Shown in pieces: positions 1 to 8,185 of a stretch of DNA of 21,261 nucleotides (positions are counted from its first letter, which is position 1; each line of letters begins with the position of its first letter). The notes beneath the pieces were generated by a model. The model ran no database searches and was not told the origin of the DNA. It worked only from the letters and a program-made list of their open reading frames with translations. The position numbers and the translations under genes are program-made. This DNA comes from Methanocorpusculum sp. (lineage in GTDB: Archaea > Halobacteriota > Methanomicrobia > Methanomicrobiales > Methanocorpusculaceae), in assembly GCA_029987025.1 (NCBI GenBank), contig DALTWQ010000016.1, forward strand, positions 1 to 21,261. Reading direction: 5' to 3'.

Positions 1-8
1 ATTGTGTG

Positions 9-1085
9 ATGAAAATGAAATTCACTCATGTACTGATAGCAGCTCTTGTTGCATTCTGCTGCATCTTTGCCGCAGGATGCGTACAGTCTGAATCATATCA
101 GACCGTCGGAACTCCGCTGGATTATTCTGACGAAGAGAACTGGCTGTTTCCGTTCGAAAATCCAGTAGAATCAGCAGATGTATTCTATCTGTATCCGACC
201 GTCGCAATGATTTCAACACAGGAAAACGGTATTGCCGAACTTGACGATACCATAAAGAAAAGCGCTAAAGATGTCTTCATGGAGCAGGGAACTGCCTTTG
301 CAGAATACTGCAATGTCTATGCCCCCTACTACCGTCAGATGGCAGGAGATAAGGTCATAGAGATAAATTCGCATGACAACATAACTGAAGCAATGCGCAA
401 CTCTGAAAGTAAAACCGATGTGTTTGCAGCACTCGACTACTACTTTACAAACTGCAACAAAGGAGCTGAAAGACCGTTCATCCTCGCAGGACATTCGCAG
501 GGTTCCTGTATGCTTTCCATCGTACTCGATGAATACATGAAAGCACATCCCGAGTACTACAAAAACATGGCAGCAGCCTATTTAATTGGTTTCGGTGTTG
601 AAGAGGAATGGGTCGATGCAAATCCGCACCTGAAATTTGCAGAAGGAGAAACTGACACCGGTGTTATCATCTCCTGGAACACTGAAGCTCCGGGGGCTAC
701 AAAAACAAGTTTCGTTGTAGGCGACAACAGTCCGTTAGTCATCAACCCGCTCATCTGGAAGACTGATGAAACCTACGCAGACAAATCCTTAAACAAAGGA
801 AGCATTGTAGAATCATCAGGCGCAGAAGAAATTGAAGACGGCGTGTACCTGTATGGTTCTTATAACATCACATTACAGCCCGGTCTTCATGACGCACAGG
901 TAAACAATGACCGCGGCGTACTTATCTGCACCACTGATAATGCATCAGTTATGCCGTACGAAATCTCCGGAGGCACTCTCGGTGATAAATCCCTTCACGG
1001 AGAAGACTATGCAATATACTATGCAAACATCGCTGAGAACGGAAAGAAAAGAATCGACGCATTCCTTGCAGAAAAGAATGCGTAA
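9..1085 (+). CDS. DUF3089 family alpha/beta-hydrolase-like lipoprotein
   Basis: Probable secreted lipoprotein with a lipase/esterase-like fold; the substrate is unknown. The N-terminus is a signal peptide ending in a lipobox (FAAGC, Cys near residue 24), so the protein should be lipid-anchored outside the membrane. An FYLYPT segment near residue 60 is the usual start of the DUF3089 domain. A nucleophile-elbow motif GHSQG follows near residue 162-166, and a C-terminal LHGEDY segment near 330 offers a His/Asp pair for a triad. About 358 aa is normal for the family. Start choice is uncertain: GTG at 6, ATG at 9 and ATG at 15 are all in frame, and the window starts too close to show a ribosome binding site. 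It is followed by a T-rich stretch and a long noncoding gap, so it is probably the last gene of its unit. Family assignment is firm; enzymatic activity is inferred. Confidence 0.85.
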   Translation: MKMKFTHVLIAALVAFCCIFAAGCVQSESYQTVGTPLDYSDEENWLFPFENPVESADVFYLYPTVAMISTQENGIAELDDTIKKSAKDVFMEQGTAFAEYCNVYAPYYRQMAGDKVIEINSHDNITEAMRNSESKTDVFAALDYYFTNCNKGAERPFILAGHSQGSCMLSIVLDEYMKAHPEYYKNMAAAYLIGFGVEEEWVDANPHLKFAEGETDTGVIISWNTEAPGATKTSFVVGDNSPLVINPLIWKTDETYADKSLNKGSIVESSGAEEIEDGVYLYGSYNITLQPGLHDAQVNNDRGVLICTTDNASVMPYEISGGTLGDKSLHGEDYAIYYANIAENGKKRIDAFLAEKNA

Positions 1086-1095
1086 ATAACCACTC

Positions 1096-1106
1096 CTCTT
1101 TTTTAT
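1096..1106 (+). terminator. T-rich terminator after the DUF3089 gene
   Basis: A run of six T inside a pyrimidine-rich stretch starts about 10 bp after the stop codon. Archaeal RNA polymerase commonly terminates at such tracts. No strong hairpin precedes it. Confidence 0.45.
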
Positions 1107-1152
1107 CATCAGTATACAGACATCTCTGCATACCTGAAAAACCGCCATACAC

Positions 1153-1174
1153 GCTATAGCAAAAGCACTATAGC
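1153..1174. repeat. Inverted repeat, 7-bp arms
   Basis: GCTATAG at 1153-1159 pairs perfectly with CTATAGC at 1168-1174 across an 8-nt loop. No function is assigned. Confidence 0.5.
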
Positions 1175-1283
1175 CCGTCGGCCGTGCCGTAATCAGATAA
1201 ATCCGGGAGCTGCCATTCCGGAAGACGGAGTTTTGCCTGTCTGCACTCTGCAGAATCAGTTTTCAAAAAATAGATATCCCCGT

Positions 1284-1311
1284 GCTCTGTCTATTTGCTG
1301 TCCGACAGAGC
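1284..1311. repeat. Inverted repeat, 8-bp arms
   Basis: GCTCTGTC at 1284-1291 pairs perfectly with GACAGAGC at 1304-1311 across a 12-nt loop. No T-tract follows closely, so it does not look like a standard terminator. Confidence 0.5.
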
Positions 1312-1425
1312 AGTTCGGGATTAAGCCAACCGCCCGGAGCACAGATAAATCCGGGCCGGATGCATGATGAAACACAAACTTAAATTAGTCACGAAACGTT
1401 TGTTCAGAAATCTATACGTCAGACA

Positions 1426-1445
1426 TAAGACATCCTCAGGTCTTA
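1426..1445. repeat. Inverted repeat, 6-bp arms
   Basis: TAAGAC at 1426-1431 pairs with GTCTTA at 1440-1445 across an 8-nt loop. This is the weakest of the three hairpins and could be chance. Confidence 0.35.
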
Positions 1446-1554
1446 CGCCATGATAGATTATAGGACTCAGCAGAATATAATACTATCCGTCAGAAGGATG
1501 AAAAAGAAAAAAGAACGCAGGTAAAAATGGAAGTATGCAGCAGAACACTGCCTG

Positions 1555-1592
1555 AAAAAAGAATGTCAGAAGATGCTTTTACTCATCTTCTG
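1555..1592 (-). terminator. Terminator of the gatCAB-topA-trmJ operon
   Basis: CAGAAGATG (1567-1575) and CATCTTCTG (1584-1592) form a 9-bp stem with an 8-nt loop that spans the trmJ stop codon. Read on the minus strand it is followed by a T-rich tract (complement of the A-run at 1555-1563). This is a hairpin plus T-tract at the end of a five-gene operon. Confidence 0.65.
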
Positions 1593-2325
1593 CCGGCGGA
1601 ACCTCTTCTGCCGGGTACTTTTTTTCACTCTGAGCAATACGCATCATACGCTCGGCGCGGCGTAAGATGCCGTGCAGGGTGCTTGCTTCGCGGACGGTAA
1701 GTTTAGTCCGTCCGAAGACTCTTTTTGCGAGAAGAAGTGTTGCCTCACGCTTTTCAATCGGATGCTCAATCTCGCCTAAGAACTCACCTATGTGGCTGTA
1801 GAGGCCTTCCATCTCCTTGCGGCTTGCAAGCATGTAGTCGCCTCTCTGGAGGTGGGCAAGTTCGTAGCAGATAACACCTACTGCGTGGGAGATGTTCATA
1901 ATCGGATACTCTTCAGCGGTCGGAATAGTGCAGACAATATCACACTGTGCAATCTCTTCGTTGTTTAATCCCCAGTTCTCGCGTCCGAAAAGAATCGACA
2001 CGCGGCCGTCAACATCCTTGATAATCTCGCGGAGCTCGTTCGGCGCATAGTACGGCATTCTCATGGGATGAGATACTGACTTGGAAAGACCGCCGGTTGT
2101 TGCAATCGAAAGGCTGCTTCTCTCAAAGACCTCATCAAGAGATATAATTTCTGCGTTGTGCAGTACATCTTTTGCATGGGATGCACGTGCTTCGGCTTCA
2201 ACAGTCATCTTCGGCGGATTAATCAGAACAAGATTGTGGTAGCCGAAGTTTTTCATGACACGCGAGGCAAAACCTATGTTTCCCTCGTAGAGCGGTTCAA
2301 CAAGAACAATATCAATCTGCGGCAT
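1579..2325 (-). CDS. trmJ: TrmJ-type tRNA 2'-O-methyltransferase (SPOUT family)
   Basis: S-adenosylmethionine-dependent ribose 2'-O-methyltransferase of the SpoU/TrmH class. The archaeal members act on tRNA position 32. Family motifs are present in order: VEPLYEGNIGFASR near residues 9-22, FGRENWGL near 113-120, and IPT...YPIMNISHAVG near 134-150, the SAM-binding knot region. The start is set at the ATG giving MPQIDIVLVEP: the longer in-frame reading would add 39 residues lying entirely inside topA and unlike the family. The resulting 248 aa is normal. The start is 1 nt after the topA stop, with a G-rich AAAGGGG element just upstream as ribosome site, so translational coupling is likely. It is the last gene of the operon. 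Confidence 0.92.
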   Translation of the reverse strand: MPQIDIVLVEPLYEGNIGFASRVMKNFGYHNLVLINPPKMTVEAEARASHAKDVLHNAEIISLDEVFERSSLSIATTGGLSKSVSHPMRMPYYAPNELREIIKDVDGRVSILFGRENWGLNNEEIAQCDIVCTIPTAEEYPIMNISHAVGVICYELAHLQRGDYMLASRKEMEGLYSHIGEFLGEIEHPIEKREATLLLAKRVFGRTKLTVREASTLHGILRRAERMMRIAQSEKKYPAEEVPPAEDE

Positions 2326-2326
2326 T

Positions 2327-4933
2327 TTATGCCCCTTTGCTCTTCTGCTGCAGATATGCAGAGGCAAGAGTTCTGTGGCGCTCTGCAGTGCTGTCTTTGA
2401 TTCCGGTGTCTTTGGAAAGTTTTTCGGGCGTTGCGCCTGCAATCTTTTTCAGGTCGTCATAGCCTGCTGCGACATATTTTTTCAGAGAGACGGCAGGAAT
2501 GCCGGACTCTTTCAGTTCGATGAGTGCTGCAGTTTCACGTGCCGCGGTTATCATCGTTTTTGCTTCCTCCTCGCTTAATCCGCATTTGACAAGAACCGCC
2601 GGTTCAGCGGCAGCAAGGCCTTTGATGTCGTTGATGCCTTCAGCATAAACTGCAGTGATAATCTTTGCAGGACTCCGCTTTTTCCTGAAGGAAATCAGAG
2701 GAGACATGAACTTTTTCAGATCAGCACGCTTCTTTAACACATCTAAAACCTTCTGTGCATCAGCTTTCAGTGCGGCTGCTTCAGCGGGTGAAATCTGCAG
2801 CCGGCTGCAGAGTGCAGCGGTATCTAAGACCGAGATGTCGTATGCTGAATAGATGTGTGCTGCATGCAGGCGGATGATTTTATCATCCGTCATACCCGGC
2901 ATTTGTGCGAGAATTTCTTTTCCGTTTGCAATGTGTGAACAGACCGGACAGCCGAACTTCCATGGCGGAGCTCCTTTGCGGATTAACTGCACATGGTTTA
3001 CCCCGTGAATTGCACAGACCTCGTCGGTCTTTACTGCATTGCCCCAGACCGCGGGCGGAAGGCTGGTGTTGAAGGTACACTCAGGATATCCGGTACATCC
3101 GATGAACTGACTTGAGCCTGCATGTCTGATGGCAAGCGGTTTCCCGCAGACAGGACAGGGTCCGAGCAGCTGCGTTTCCCGTGTCTTGTCCATAATCTCT
3201 GTTCCAATGCCTTCTACGTTCTTTTCCAGGGTATCGAAGGTAGCAGAAAGCATACCGCGTGACTCAGAAAGAACGGCATCCAGCGTCTTGGTGCCGGTTG
3301 CAATTTCTGCCATGTGCTCTTCGAGCGTCTTGGTCATCCCGGGTTCGGCTATAGTGGGTGCAAACTCTTCGAGTGCTTCAGTTACGGCACGGCCTATGAC
3401 CGTCGGCTTTAACGGGTTTCCTTCGATGTACTTTCTGCCCATCAGTTTGCTTATGACATCATGGCGGGTTGATTTCGTACCGAGACCCAACTCCTCCATC
3501 TTCTGGATAAGTTTGCTCTGCGAGTAGCGTGCCGGCGGAAGAGTCTCTTTTTCCTCTATGTTCTTGCCGTTGAAGGCGAGTGTTTCTCCGACAGACATCT
3601 GCGGCAGAATGTTTTCTTCTGCTTTGCTGTACGGATAAACCGTGCGCCAGCCTGCGGAAAGAATACGTCCTCCGGTACTTGTATACGGCTCTCCTGCGGC
3701 TGAGATGTTAACCTTCATGGTTTCCCATTCGGCATCAGCACACAGCGTTGCAAAGAACCTGCGGACAACAAACTCATAGAGCTTCCAGGTGACCGGGTCT
3801 TCGATATCCTTCGGAGATGCAGGGCTTGTGGGGTAGACCGGCGGGTGGTCCGTGGTCTCTTTTTTGCCGCGGGTGGGTACGGGCCGCATGTTCGCTTTCA
3901 CATATGCGGCATCGTCTCTGAATACGCCGCCTGCAAAAAGATTCAGGTGCTCGGTGATTTTCAGACTCTTCGGGTAGGTGGTGTTGTCCGTTCTCGGGTA
4001 GGAGATAAATCCGCGCATGTAGAGTTCTTCTGCACGGTTCATGGCGGATGCGGCAGAAATGCCTAAGCGCCCTGCTCCCACGATTAACGCTGTAGTATCA
4101 AGCGGAGCGGGTGCTTTGTCAGTCTTGTGTCCGGTGATAATCTCGGTGACTTTTAATGGAGCATTCGTTGCTGCGTATGCGGCCTCTGCTGCTGCTTTGT
4201 CGAAGAATTTGCCGTTTGTGTGTCTTGCATCGACCGGGGTGTTTCCCGCTGCTGCGGCGACAGAAAGCACCCAGTACTTTTCCGGCACGAACGCTTCAAT
4301 CTCACGTTCCTTATCCACAATCATGGCTAAGGTGGGGCTCTGCACACGGCCTGCGGATAAGACTTCACCTGCGCTGCGGTGAGCAGCAATTGTTAAGAAC
4401 CGGGTTAAGGATGCACCCCAGACTAAATCAATAATCTGGCGTGACTCGCCTGATGCGGCAAGGTTTACATCCAGTTCTTTTGCATCTGCAAGAGAGGATA
4501 AAATCTCCTCTTTTGTGACCGCGGAGAATCTTGCACGATAGATAGGAACCGTCTTGTTTACACTGCGGATAAGTTCTACTGCCTCTTTTCCGATGAGTTC
4601 TCCTTCCCGGTCAAAATCGGTTGCAATGATGACTTTGTCAGCAATCTTTGCAGCACGTTTTAATGCGGCAACAATTTTTCCTTCCGAGGGATTCTTTACG
4701 AGCGGAGCATCAATCAGGCTTCTTGGCGGATGCTCTTTCGAGCGCCAGTTTGCATAGCCTTCGACGAAATCAAGCTCTACAACATGTCCTTTCAGACCCA
4801 TTACGATGGCGTTGCCGGTTAAGTACTGTACGACGTTTCCGTCACGTTTTGCCTGTACTTTTTCTCCCGGAGCTGCCAGGAATGCAGCAATGCGTTCTGC
4901 GACTAAGGTTTTTTCAGCAACTATCAGGTCCAC
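2327..4933 (-). CDS. topA: DNA topoisomerase I (type IA)
   Basis: Relaxes negatively supercoiled DNA through a transient 5'-phosphotyrosine link. The Toprim domain occupies about residues 1-140, with Glu7 and the acidic ATDFDREGE motif (Asp106, Asp108, Glu110). The active-site tyrosine is in GFISYPRTDNT (Tyr312), and GTKSTRHDVI near 485-494 is the conserved region following it. A C4 zinc ribbon uses Cys593, 596, 613 and 619; a second possible metal site uses Cys640, 662 and 665. The last 200 residues contain helix-hairpin-helix-like repeats (GINDIKGLAAAE, AGYDDLKKIAGA). 868 aa is at the long end for an archaeal TopA. Translation starts at a GTG 3 nt after the gatB stop; no other start lies nearby. 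It lacks a helicase domain, so it is not a reverse gyrase, which fits a mesophile. Confidence 0.95.
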   Translation of the reverse strand: MDLIVAEKTLVAERIAAFLAAPGEKVQAKRDGNVVQYLTGNAIVMGLKGHVVELDFVEGYANWRSKEHPPRSLIDAPLVKNPSEGKIVAALKRAAKIADKVIIATDFDREGELIGKEAVELIRSVNKTVPIYRARFSAVTKEEILSSLADAKELDVNLAASGESRQIIDLVWGASLTRFLTIAAHRSAGEVLSAGRVQSPTLAMIVDKEREIEAFVPEKYWVLSVAAAAGNTPVDARHTNGKFFDKAAAEAAYAATNAPLKVTEIITGHKTDKAPAPLDTTALIVGAGRLGISAASAMNRAEELYMRGFISYPRTDNTTYPKSLKITEHLNLFAGGVFRDDAAYVKANMRPVPTRGKKETTDHPPVYPTSPASPKDIEDPVTWKLYEFVVRRFFATLCADAEWETMKVNISAAGEPYTSTGGRILSAGWRTVYPYSKAEENILPQMSVGETLAFNGKNIEEKETLPPARYSQSKLIQKMEELGLGTKSTRHDVISKLMGRKYIEGNPLKPTVIGRAVTEALEEFAPTIAEPGMTKTLEEHMAEIATGTKTLDAVLSESRGMLSATFDTLEKNVEGIGTEIMDKTRETQLLGPCPVCGKPLAIRHAGSSQFIGCTGYPECTFNTSLPPAVWGNAVKTDEVCAIHGVNHVQLIRKGAPPWKFGCPVCSHIANGKEILAQMPGMTDDKIIRLHAAHIYSAYDISVLDTAALCSRLQISPAEAAALKADAQKVLDVLKKRADLKKFMSPLISFRKKRSPAKIITAVYAEGINDIKGLAAAEPAVLVKCGLSEEEAKTMITAARETAALIELKESGIPAVSLKKYVAAGYDDLKKIAGATPEKLSKDTGIKDSTAERHRTLASAYLQQKSKGA

Positions 4934-4936
4934 TGT

Positions 4937-6370
4937 TTAGTCCCCGAGAATTTCAGAAATCATCGCATGAATCTCACGCGGATCTGATTTGCCTTTGGTC
5001 TCCTTCATAACCTGTCCGACGATGAAGTTCAAGGCGCCTTTCTTTCCTGCTTTGTGGTCGGCAACCGCCTGCGGGTTCTTTTCAAGGATTGCTTCAACGA
5101 TGCCGCGGAAGGACTCTCCTTCTTCGCGTGCGAGGCCGTGTGTTTCTACAATCTTTGACGGAGCATCAGCTTTACCTTCCTTGTGGAGGGCGTCAAGCCA
5201 GATACGAAGAACCTCGACACCTGCTTTGTCGGTAATCTTCTTGTCGCGGACAAGGGCAATGAGTTCTGCAAACTGTGCAGCGTGTCCTGCAACCTCCGAC
5301 ACGGACATGTCGCGGTAGTTTAATTCTCCGATTAAGACATCTGCGGTCCAGGATGCAGCAACTGCGGCGCCTTCTTTTGCAATTTCTTCATAGAACTCGG
5401 CAAGTTTGAGGTCGCCTGTCAGGGTTCTTGCATGGTTTACGGCAATGCCGTACTGCTGCATAAAGCGGTCGCGGCGTGCGTCCGGAAGTTCCGGCAGAGC
5501 AATGTCTTTTACCCAGTCTGCAACACGGATAACCGGTAAATCCGGCTCAGGGAAGTAGCGGTAGTCGGTTGCAGTTTCTTTCGAACGTGCGGAAGTTGTC
5601 GTACCTTTTCCTTCCTGGAAGTGTCTGGTTTCGCGTGCGATTTCTCCGCCTCTTCTAATCAGATTCTTCTGACGGGTGATTTCGAAGGTAAGTGCCTTTT
5701 CCACACCCTTGTAGGAGGAGATGTTCTTGATTTCAACACGTTCATGTCCTTTGATGGAGATGTTTGCATCAACACGGAGGGACCCTTCCTTTTCCGGGTC
5801 AAAGACGTCGAGGTACTCGAGGGTTGCTCTCAGTTTGTTTAAGAGTCTGCGTGCCTCTTTCGGAGAGGACAGTTCCGGCTCTGTGACCATTTCGATTAAC
5901 GGGATACCTGATCTGTTGTAGTCGACAAGAGTGTAGTATCCGCGTTCTTTGTTGCCCATGTGAACAAGACGGCCCGGGTCTTCTTCGACATGGATTCTGG
6001 TGAGATTTACAACCTTCGGGTTTCCTGCGTCGTCTTCGATTTCGATGTAACCGCCTAATGCAAGCGGGTCATCACCCATGGTAATCTGGTATGCTTTGAC
6101 TAAGTCAGGGTAGAAGTAGTTCTTTCTGCAGAACTCTCCTTCCTCGGGGATTCTGCAGTTTAAGGCCTTTGCAACCTTTAATGCGTACTCGACTGCCTTC
6201 TTGTTTAAGACCGGCAGTGCGCCCGGAAGACCTAAACAGACCGGACATACGTGAGTGTTGGGTGCATCAGCTCTGAAGTCTGCCGAACAGCTGCAGAAGA
6301 GTTTTGTCTTCGTGTTTAACTGACAGTGGACCTCAAGGCCTATGATGACCTGGAAATCTTCTTCGGTCAT
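4937..6370 (-). CDS. gatB: Aspartyl/glutamyl-tRNA(Asn/Gln) amidotransferase subunit B
   Basis: Kinase-like subunit of GatCAB, which activates the misacylated Asp or Glu side chain on tRNA with ATP before amidation. In archaea the enzyme is needed mainly for Asn-tRNA(Asn), since GatDE handles Gln. Visible features are the signature GLEVHCQL at residues 11-18, the structural zinc cysteines Cys26, Cys28, Cys42 and Cys45, the DYNRSGIPLIEMVTEPE catalytic segment in the middle, and the helical YqeY-like tail. 477 aa is the standard length. The ATG overlaps the gatA TGA in an ATGA, indicating coupling. Order C-A-B within a tight operon supports the call. Confidence 0.96.
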   Translation of the reverse strand: MTEEDFQVIIGLEVHCQLNTKTKLFCSCSADFRADAPNTHVCPVCLGLPGALPVLNKKAVEYALKVAKALNCRIPEEGEFCRKNYFYPDLVKAYQITMGDDPLALGGYIEIEDDAGNPKVVNLTRIHVEEDPGRLVHMGNKERGYYTLVDYNRSGIPLIEMVTEPELSSPKEARRLLNKLRATLEYLDVFDPEKEGSLRVDANISIKGHERVEIKNISSYKGVEKALTFEITRQKNLIRRGGEIARETRHFQEGKGTTTSARSKETATDYRYFPEPDLPVIRVADWVKDIALPELPDARRDRFMQQYGIAVNHARTLTGDLKLAEFYEEIAKEGAAVAASWTADVLIGELNYRDMSVSEVAGHAAQFAELIALVRDKKITDKAGVEVLRIWLDALHKEGKADAPSKIVETHGLAREEGESFRGIVEAILEKNPQAVADHKAGKKGALNFIVGQVMKETKGKSDPREIHAMISEILGD

Positions 6371-7659
6371 TTCTGTGCCTCCTCAAATGCAAGAGCTGCA
6401 TTTAATATGGTCTCTTCATCATACATTCTGCCCATCAGCTGCAGTCCGACAGGAAGTCCGTGAGCGGTTCCGCACGGGACAGAGATTGCCGGAATTCCTG
6501 CGATGTTTGCAGGAACGGTTAAGATATCTGCCTGGTACATCTCAAGCGGGTTTGCGGTAAGTTCGCCCAGTTTCGGCGCCACGTTAGGCATGGTGGGTCC
6601 TGCAAGCATGTCGCACTCTTTAAGGGCTTGTGCAAAGTCTTTTGCAATCAGCTGGCGTGCGTAGCGTGCCTTTACATAGTATTTGCCGTAGTATCCGGCA
6701 GATAAGGCGAAGGTTCCGAGAAGTATTCTTCTTCTGACCTCTGCACCGAATCCTGCGGTTCTGACTTTGGTGTAGGCATCATGCCAGGGCATGTTCATCT
6801 CGGGTGCGATTTCACCGTATCTGACGCCGTCGAATCTGTCAAGGTTTGAGGATGCTTCACAGGTGCAGGTGACATAGTATGCTGCAAGAGCGTATTTCAT
6901 GGAGGGGATGGAAACTTCTTTGATGACAGCTCCTAAGGATTCAAGGCGGGAGATGGCTGCTTTTACTGCTGCTGCGACTTCAGCGTCAACACCTTCTCCG
7001 AAGTATTCTTTCGGAACTCCGACGACTTTTCCTTTGATTTCGGGTTTGAGGCTTGCGATATTGTATGGTTTATTAACGGATGTGGAGTCGTGTGCGTCCC
7101 CTCCTGCGATTACGGAGAAGAGTTTTGCACAGTCTGATACATTTGAAGCCATGGGACCAATCTGTTCAAAGGAGTTTGCGTAGGCAATAAGTCCGAAACG
7201 GCTTACTCTGCCGTAGGACGGTTTTAATCCGACAATGCCGCACCAGGATGACGGACAGCGGATAGAGCCTCCGGTATCTGAACCGAGAGCCATGGAAACA
7301 AGACCTCCGGCGACTGCTGCTGCAGATCCTCCGGATGAACCGCCTGCTGCGCGTGTTGTGTCACGCGGATTTAATGCGGGGCCGAATGCTGAGTTTTCGG
7401 TTGTTGTTCCCATACCGAACTCATCCATGTTGGTTTTACCAGCAATAACTGCACCTGCATCCTTTAACTTTGCAACAGCTGTTGCATCATAGGGAGGAAC
7501 ATATGCTTTGAGAATCTTTGAAGCGCAGGTTGTTTCAAGGTCTTTTGTCGAGATATTGTCTTTTACGGCGACACGGATGCCGGATAAGATTCCTTTTTCG
7601 GTTCCTGCCTTCTGCGGGATTTCTGCAGTGTTCAGAAATGCATTGTATGCGTCTGCCAT
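6367..7659 (-). CDS. gatA: Aspartyl/glutamyl-tRNA(Asn/Gln) amidotransferase subunit A
   Basis: Glutaminase subunit of GatCAB: it releases ammonia from glutamine (or asparagine) and channels it to GatB. It belongs to the amidase-signature family. The Ser-cisSer-Lys triad is complete: Lys33 in VAVKDN, Ser108 in GGSSGGSA, and Ser132 in GSDTGGSIR, with the 24-residue Ser-Ser spacing of characterised GatA. The protein is 430 aa, shorter than bacterial GatA (about 480), mainly through a short N-terminus; this is common in archaea. It starts directly after the gatC stop with no gap and overlaps gatB by 4 nt, so the three subunits should be made together. Confidence 0.96.
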   Translation of the reverse strand: MADAYNAFLNTAEIPQKAGTEKGILSGIRVAVKDNISTKDLETTCASKILKAYVPPYDATAVAKLKDAGAVIAGKTNMDEFGMGTTTENSAFGPALNPRDTTRAAGGSSGGSAAAVAGGLVSMALGSDTGGSIRCPSSWCGIVGLKPSYGRVSRFGLIAYANSFEQIGPMASNVSDCAKLFSVIAGGDAHDSTSVNKPYNIASLKPEIKGKVVGVPKEYFGEGVDAEVAAAVKAAISRLESLGAVIKEVSIPSMKYALAAYYVTCTCEASSNLDRFDGVRYGEIAPEMNMPWHDAYTKVRTAGFGAEVRRRILLGTFALSAGYYGKYYVKARYARQLIAKDFAQALKECDMLAGPTMPNVAPKLGELTANPLEMYQADILTVPANIAGIPAISVPCGTAHGLPVGLQLMGRMYDEETILNAALAFEEAQK

Positions 7660-7929
7660 TTAGACCACCTTCGGCGCTCTGATGTAGCCGTCTTCAGGTT
7701 CATGACTGTTTCTGAGCGCATCTGCCTGGGATAAGCACTCCTGCGGCTCGTCTTCGCGGAATACGTTGACAAGTCTTCTTTCAAGGGTGCCTTCTATTTC
7801 GAGTGTGTCTAATATGTCGAAGTATTCAAGAATTGCGTTGAATGATTCCGTAAACTTCGGAAGTTCGCTTTCCGGGACGGTGATGTCCGCAAGAGAAGCG
7901 ATATGTCTTACATCGTCTTCAGTTATCAT
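7660..7929 (-). CDS. gatC: Aspartyl/glutamyl-tRNA(Asn/Gln) amidotransferase subunit C
   Basis: Small subunit that wraps around GatA and GatB and stabilises the amidotransferase. The 89-aa protein shows the family pattern: an N-terminal helix with VRHIASLADI, a middle region around FNAILEYFDIL, and the C-terminal LRNSHEPEDGYIRAPKVV, matching the family's usual R.D.......L..AP.......VP ending. It is the first gene of the operon. No Shine-Dalgarno is visible before the ATG, and an AT-rich element sits about 22-31 bp upstream, so the transcript is probably leaderless. Confidence 0.93.
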   Translation of the reverse strand: MITEDDVRHIASLADITVPESELPKFTESFNAILEYFDILDTLEIEGTLERRLVNVFREDEPQECLSQADALRNSHEPEDGYIRAPKVV

Positions 7930-7950
7930 TGTTTAGTCCGTTAAATCATT

Positions 7951-7960
7951 ACTATATCTT
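7951..7960 (-). promoter_or_regulatory. TATA-like element of the gatCAB-topA-trmJ operon
   Basis: On the minus strand the sequence AAGATATAGT lies 22-31 bp before the gatC ATG. This is where an archaeal TATA box would be for a leaderless mRNA. It is a visual assignment without B-recognition-element analysis. Confidence 0.45.
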
Positions 7961-8119
7961 TTCTCACTGTATGATAAACCTGACGGCTGAAGCACGGGTA
8001 AATGTATGGGTGATTCTTCAGACTCCCGGACGATTTCTGGAAAAATCCCGGCTTTCAGTCCGCCGGTATGAGCAAAACACATTTTCATCTCCAAAAATCC
8101 TTATAGATATAACAGCACA

Positions 8120-8128
8120 CATATAATA
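8120..8128 (+). promoter_or_regulatory. Possible TATA element for the Ntn-hydrolase gene
   Basis: CATATAATA lies about 58 bp before the ATG at 8186, predicting a 5' leader of roughly 30-35 nt. An alternative AT-rich element, TTATAGATATAA, lies just upstream at 8101-8112. Confidence 0.35.
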
Positions 8129-8148
8129 AACAAAAATAATAAACAAAA
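8123..8148. repeat. Perfect 13-bp tandem repeat
   Basis: ATAATAAACAAAA occurs at 8123-8135 and again at 8136-8148 with no gap, overlapping the putative promoter and leader of the downstream gene. It could be replication slippage or a pair of regulator sites. Confidence 0.6.
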
Positions 8149-8185
8149 AACGGAACTGAACAGTAATACCGGTAATAAAGATATC

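Larger units (their letters stand above)
1086..1578. other. Noncoding interval with short hairpins
   Basis: About 490 bp lie between the convergent DUF3089 gene and trmJ. I see no convincing gene. It holds three short perfect inverted repeats (listed separately) and a 14-bp direct repeat, CAGATAAATCCGGG, at 1194-1207 and 1342-1355. A 29-codon basic ORF at 1364-1453 has no ribosome site or family resemblance. The interval may carry an untranslated RNA or may be decayed sequence; the sequence alone does not decide. Confidence 0.5.

Noticed and set aside
1364..1453. 29-codon basic ORF starting MMKHKLKLVTK
   Set aside because: No ribosome binding site, promoter or recognisable family, and it overlaps a hairpin. 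Too weak to call a gene.
2326..2442. Longer trmJ start adding 39 residues
   Set aside because: The extension lies wholly inside topA, is unlike family members, and a well-placed ATG 1 nt after the topA stop gives the normal N-terminus.
4041..4382. 113-codon plus-strand ORF inside topA, and similar long antisense ORFs in gatA and gatB
   Set aside because: They mirror the codon bias of the real minus-strand genes, with no start signals or family features.
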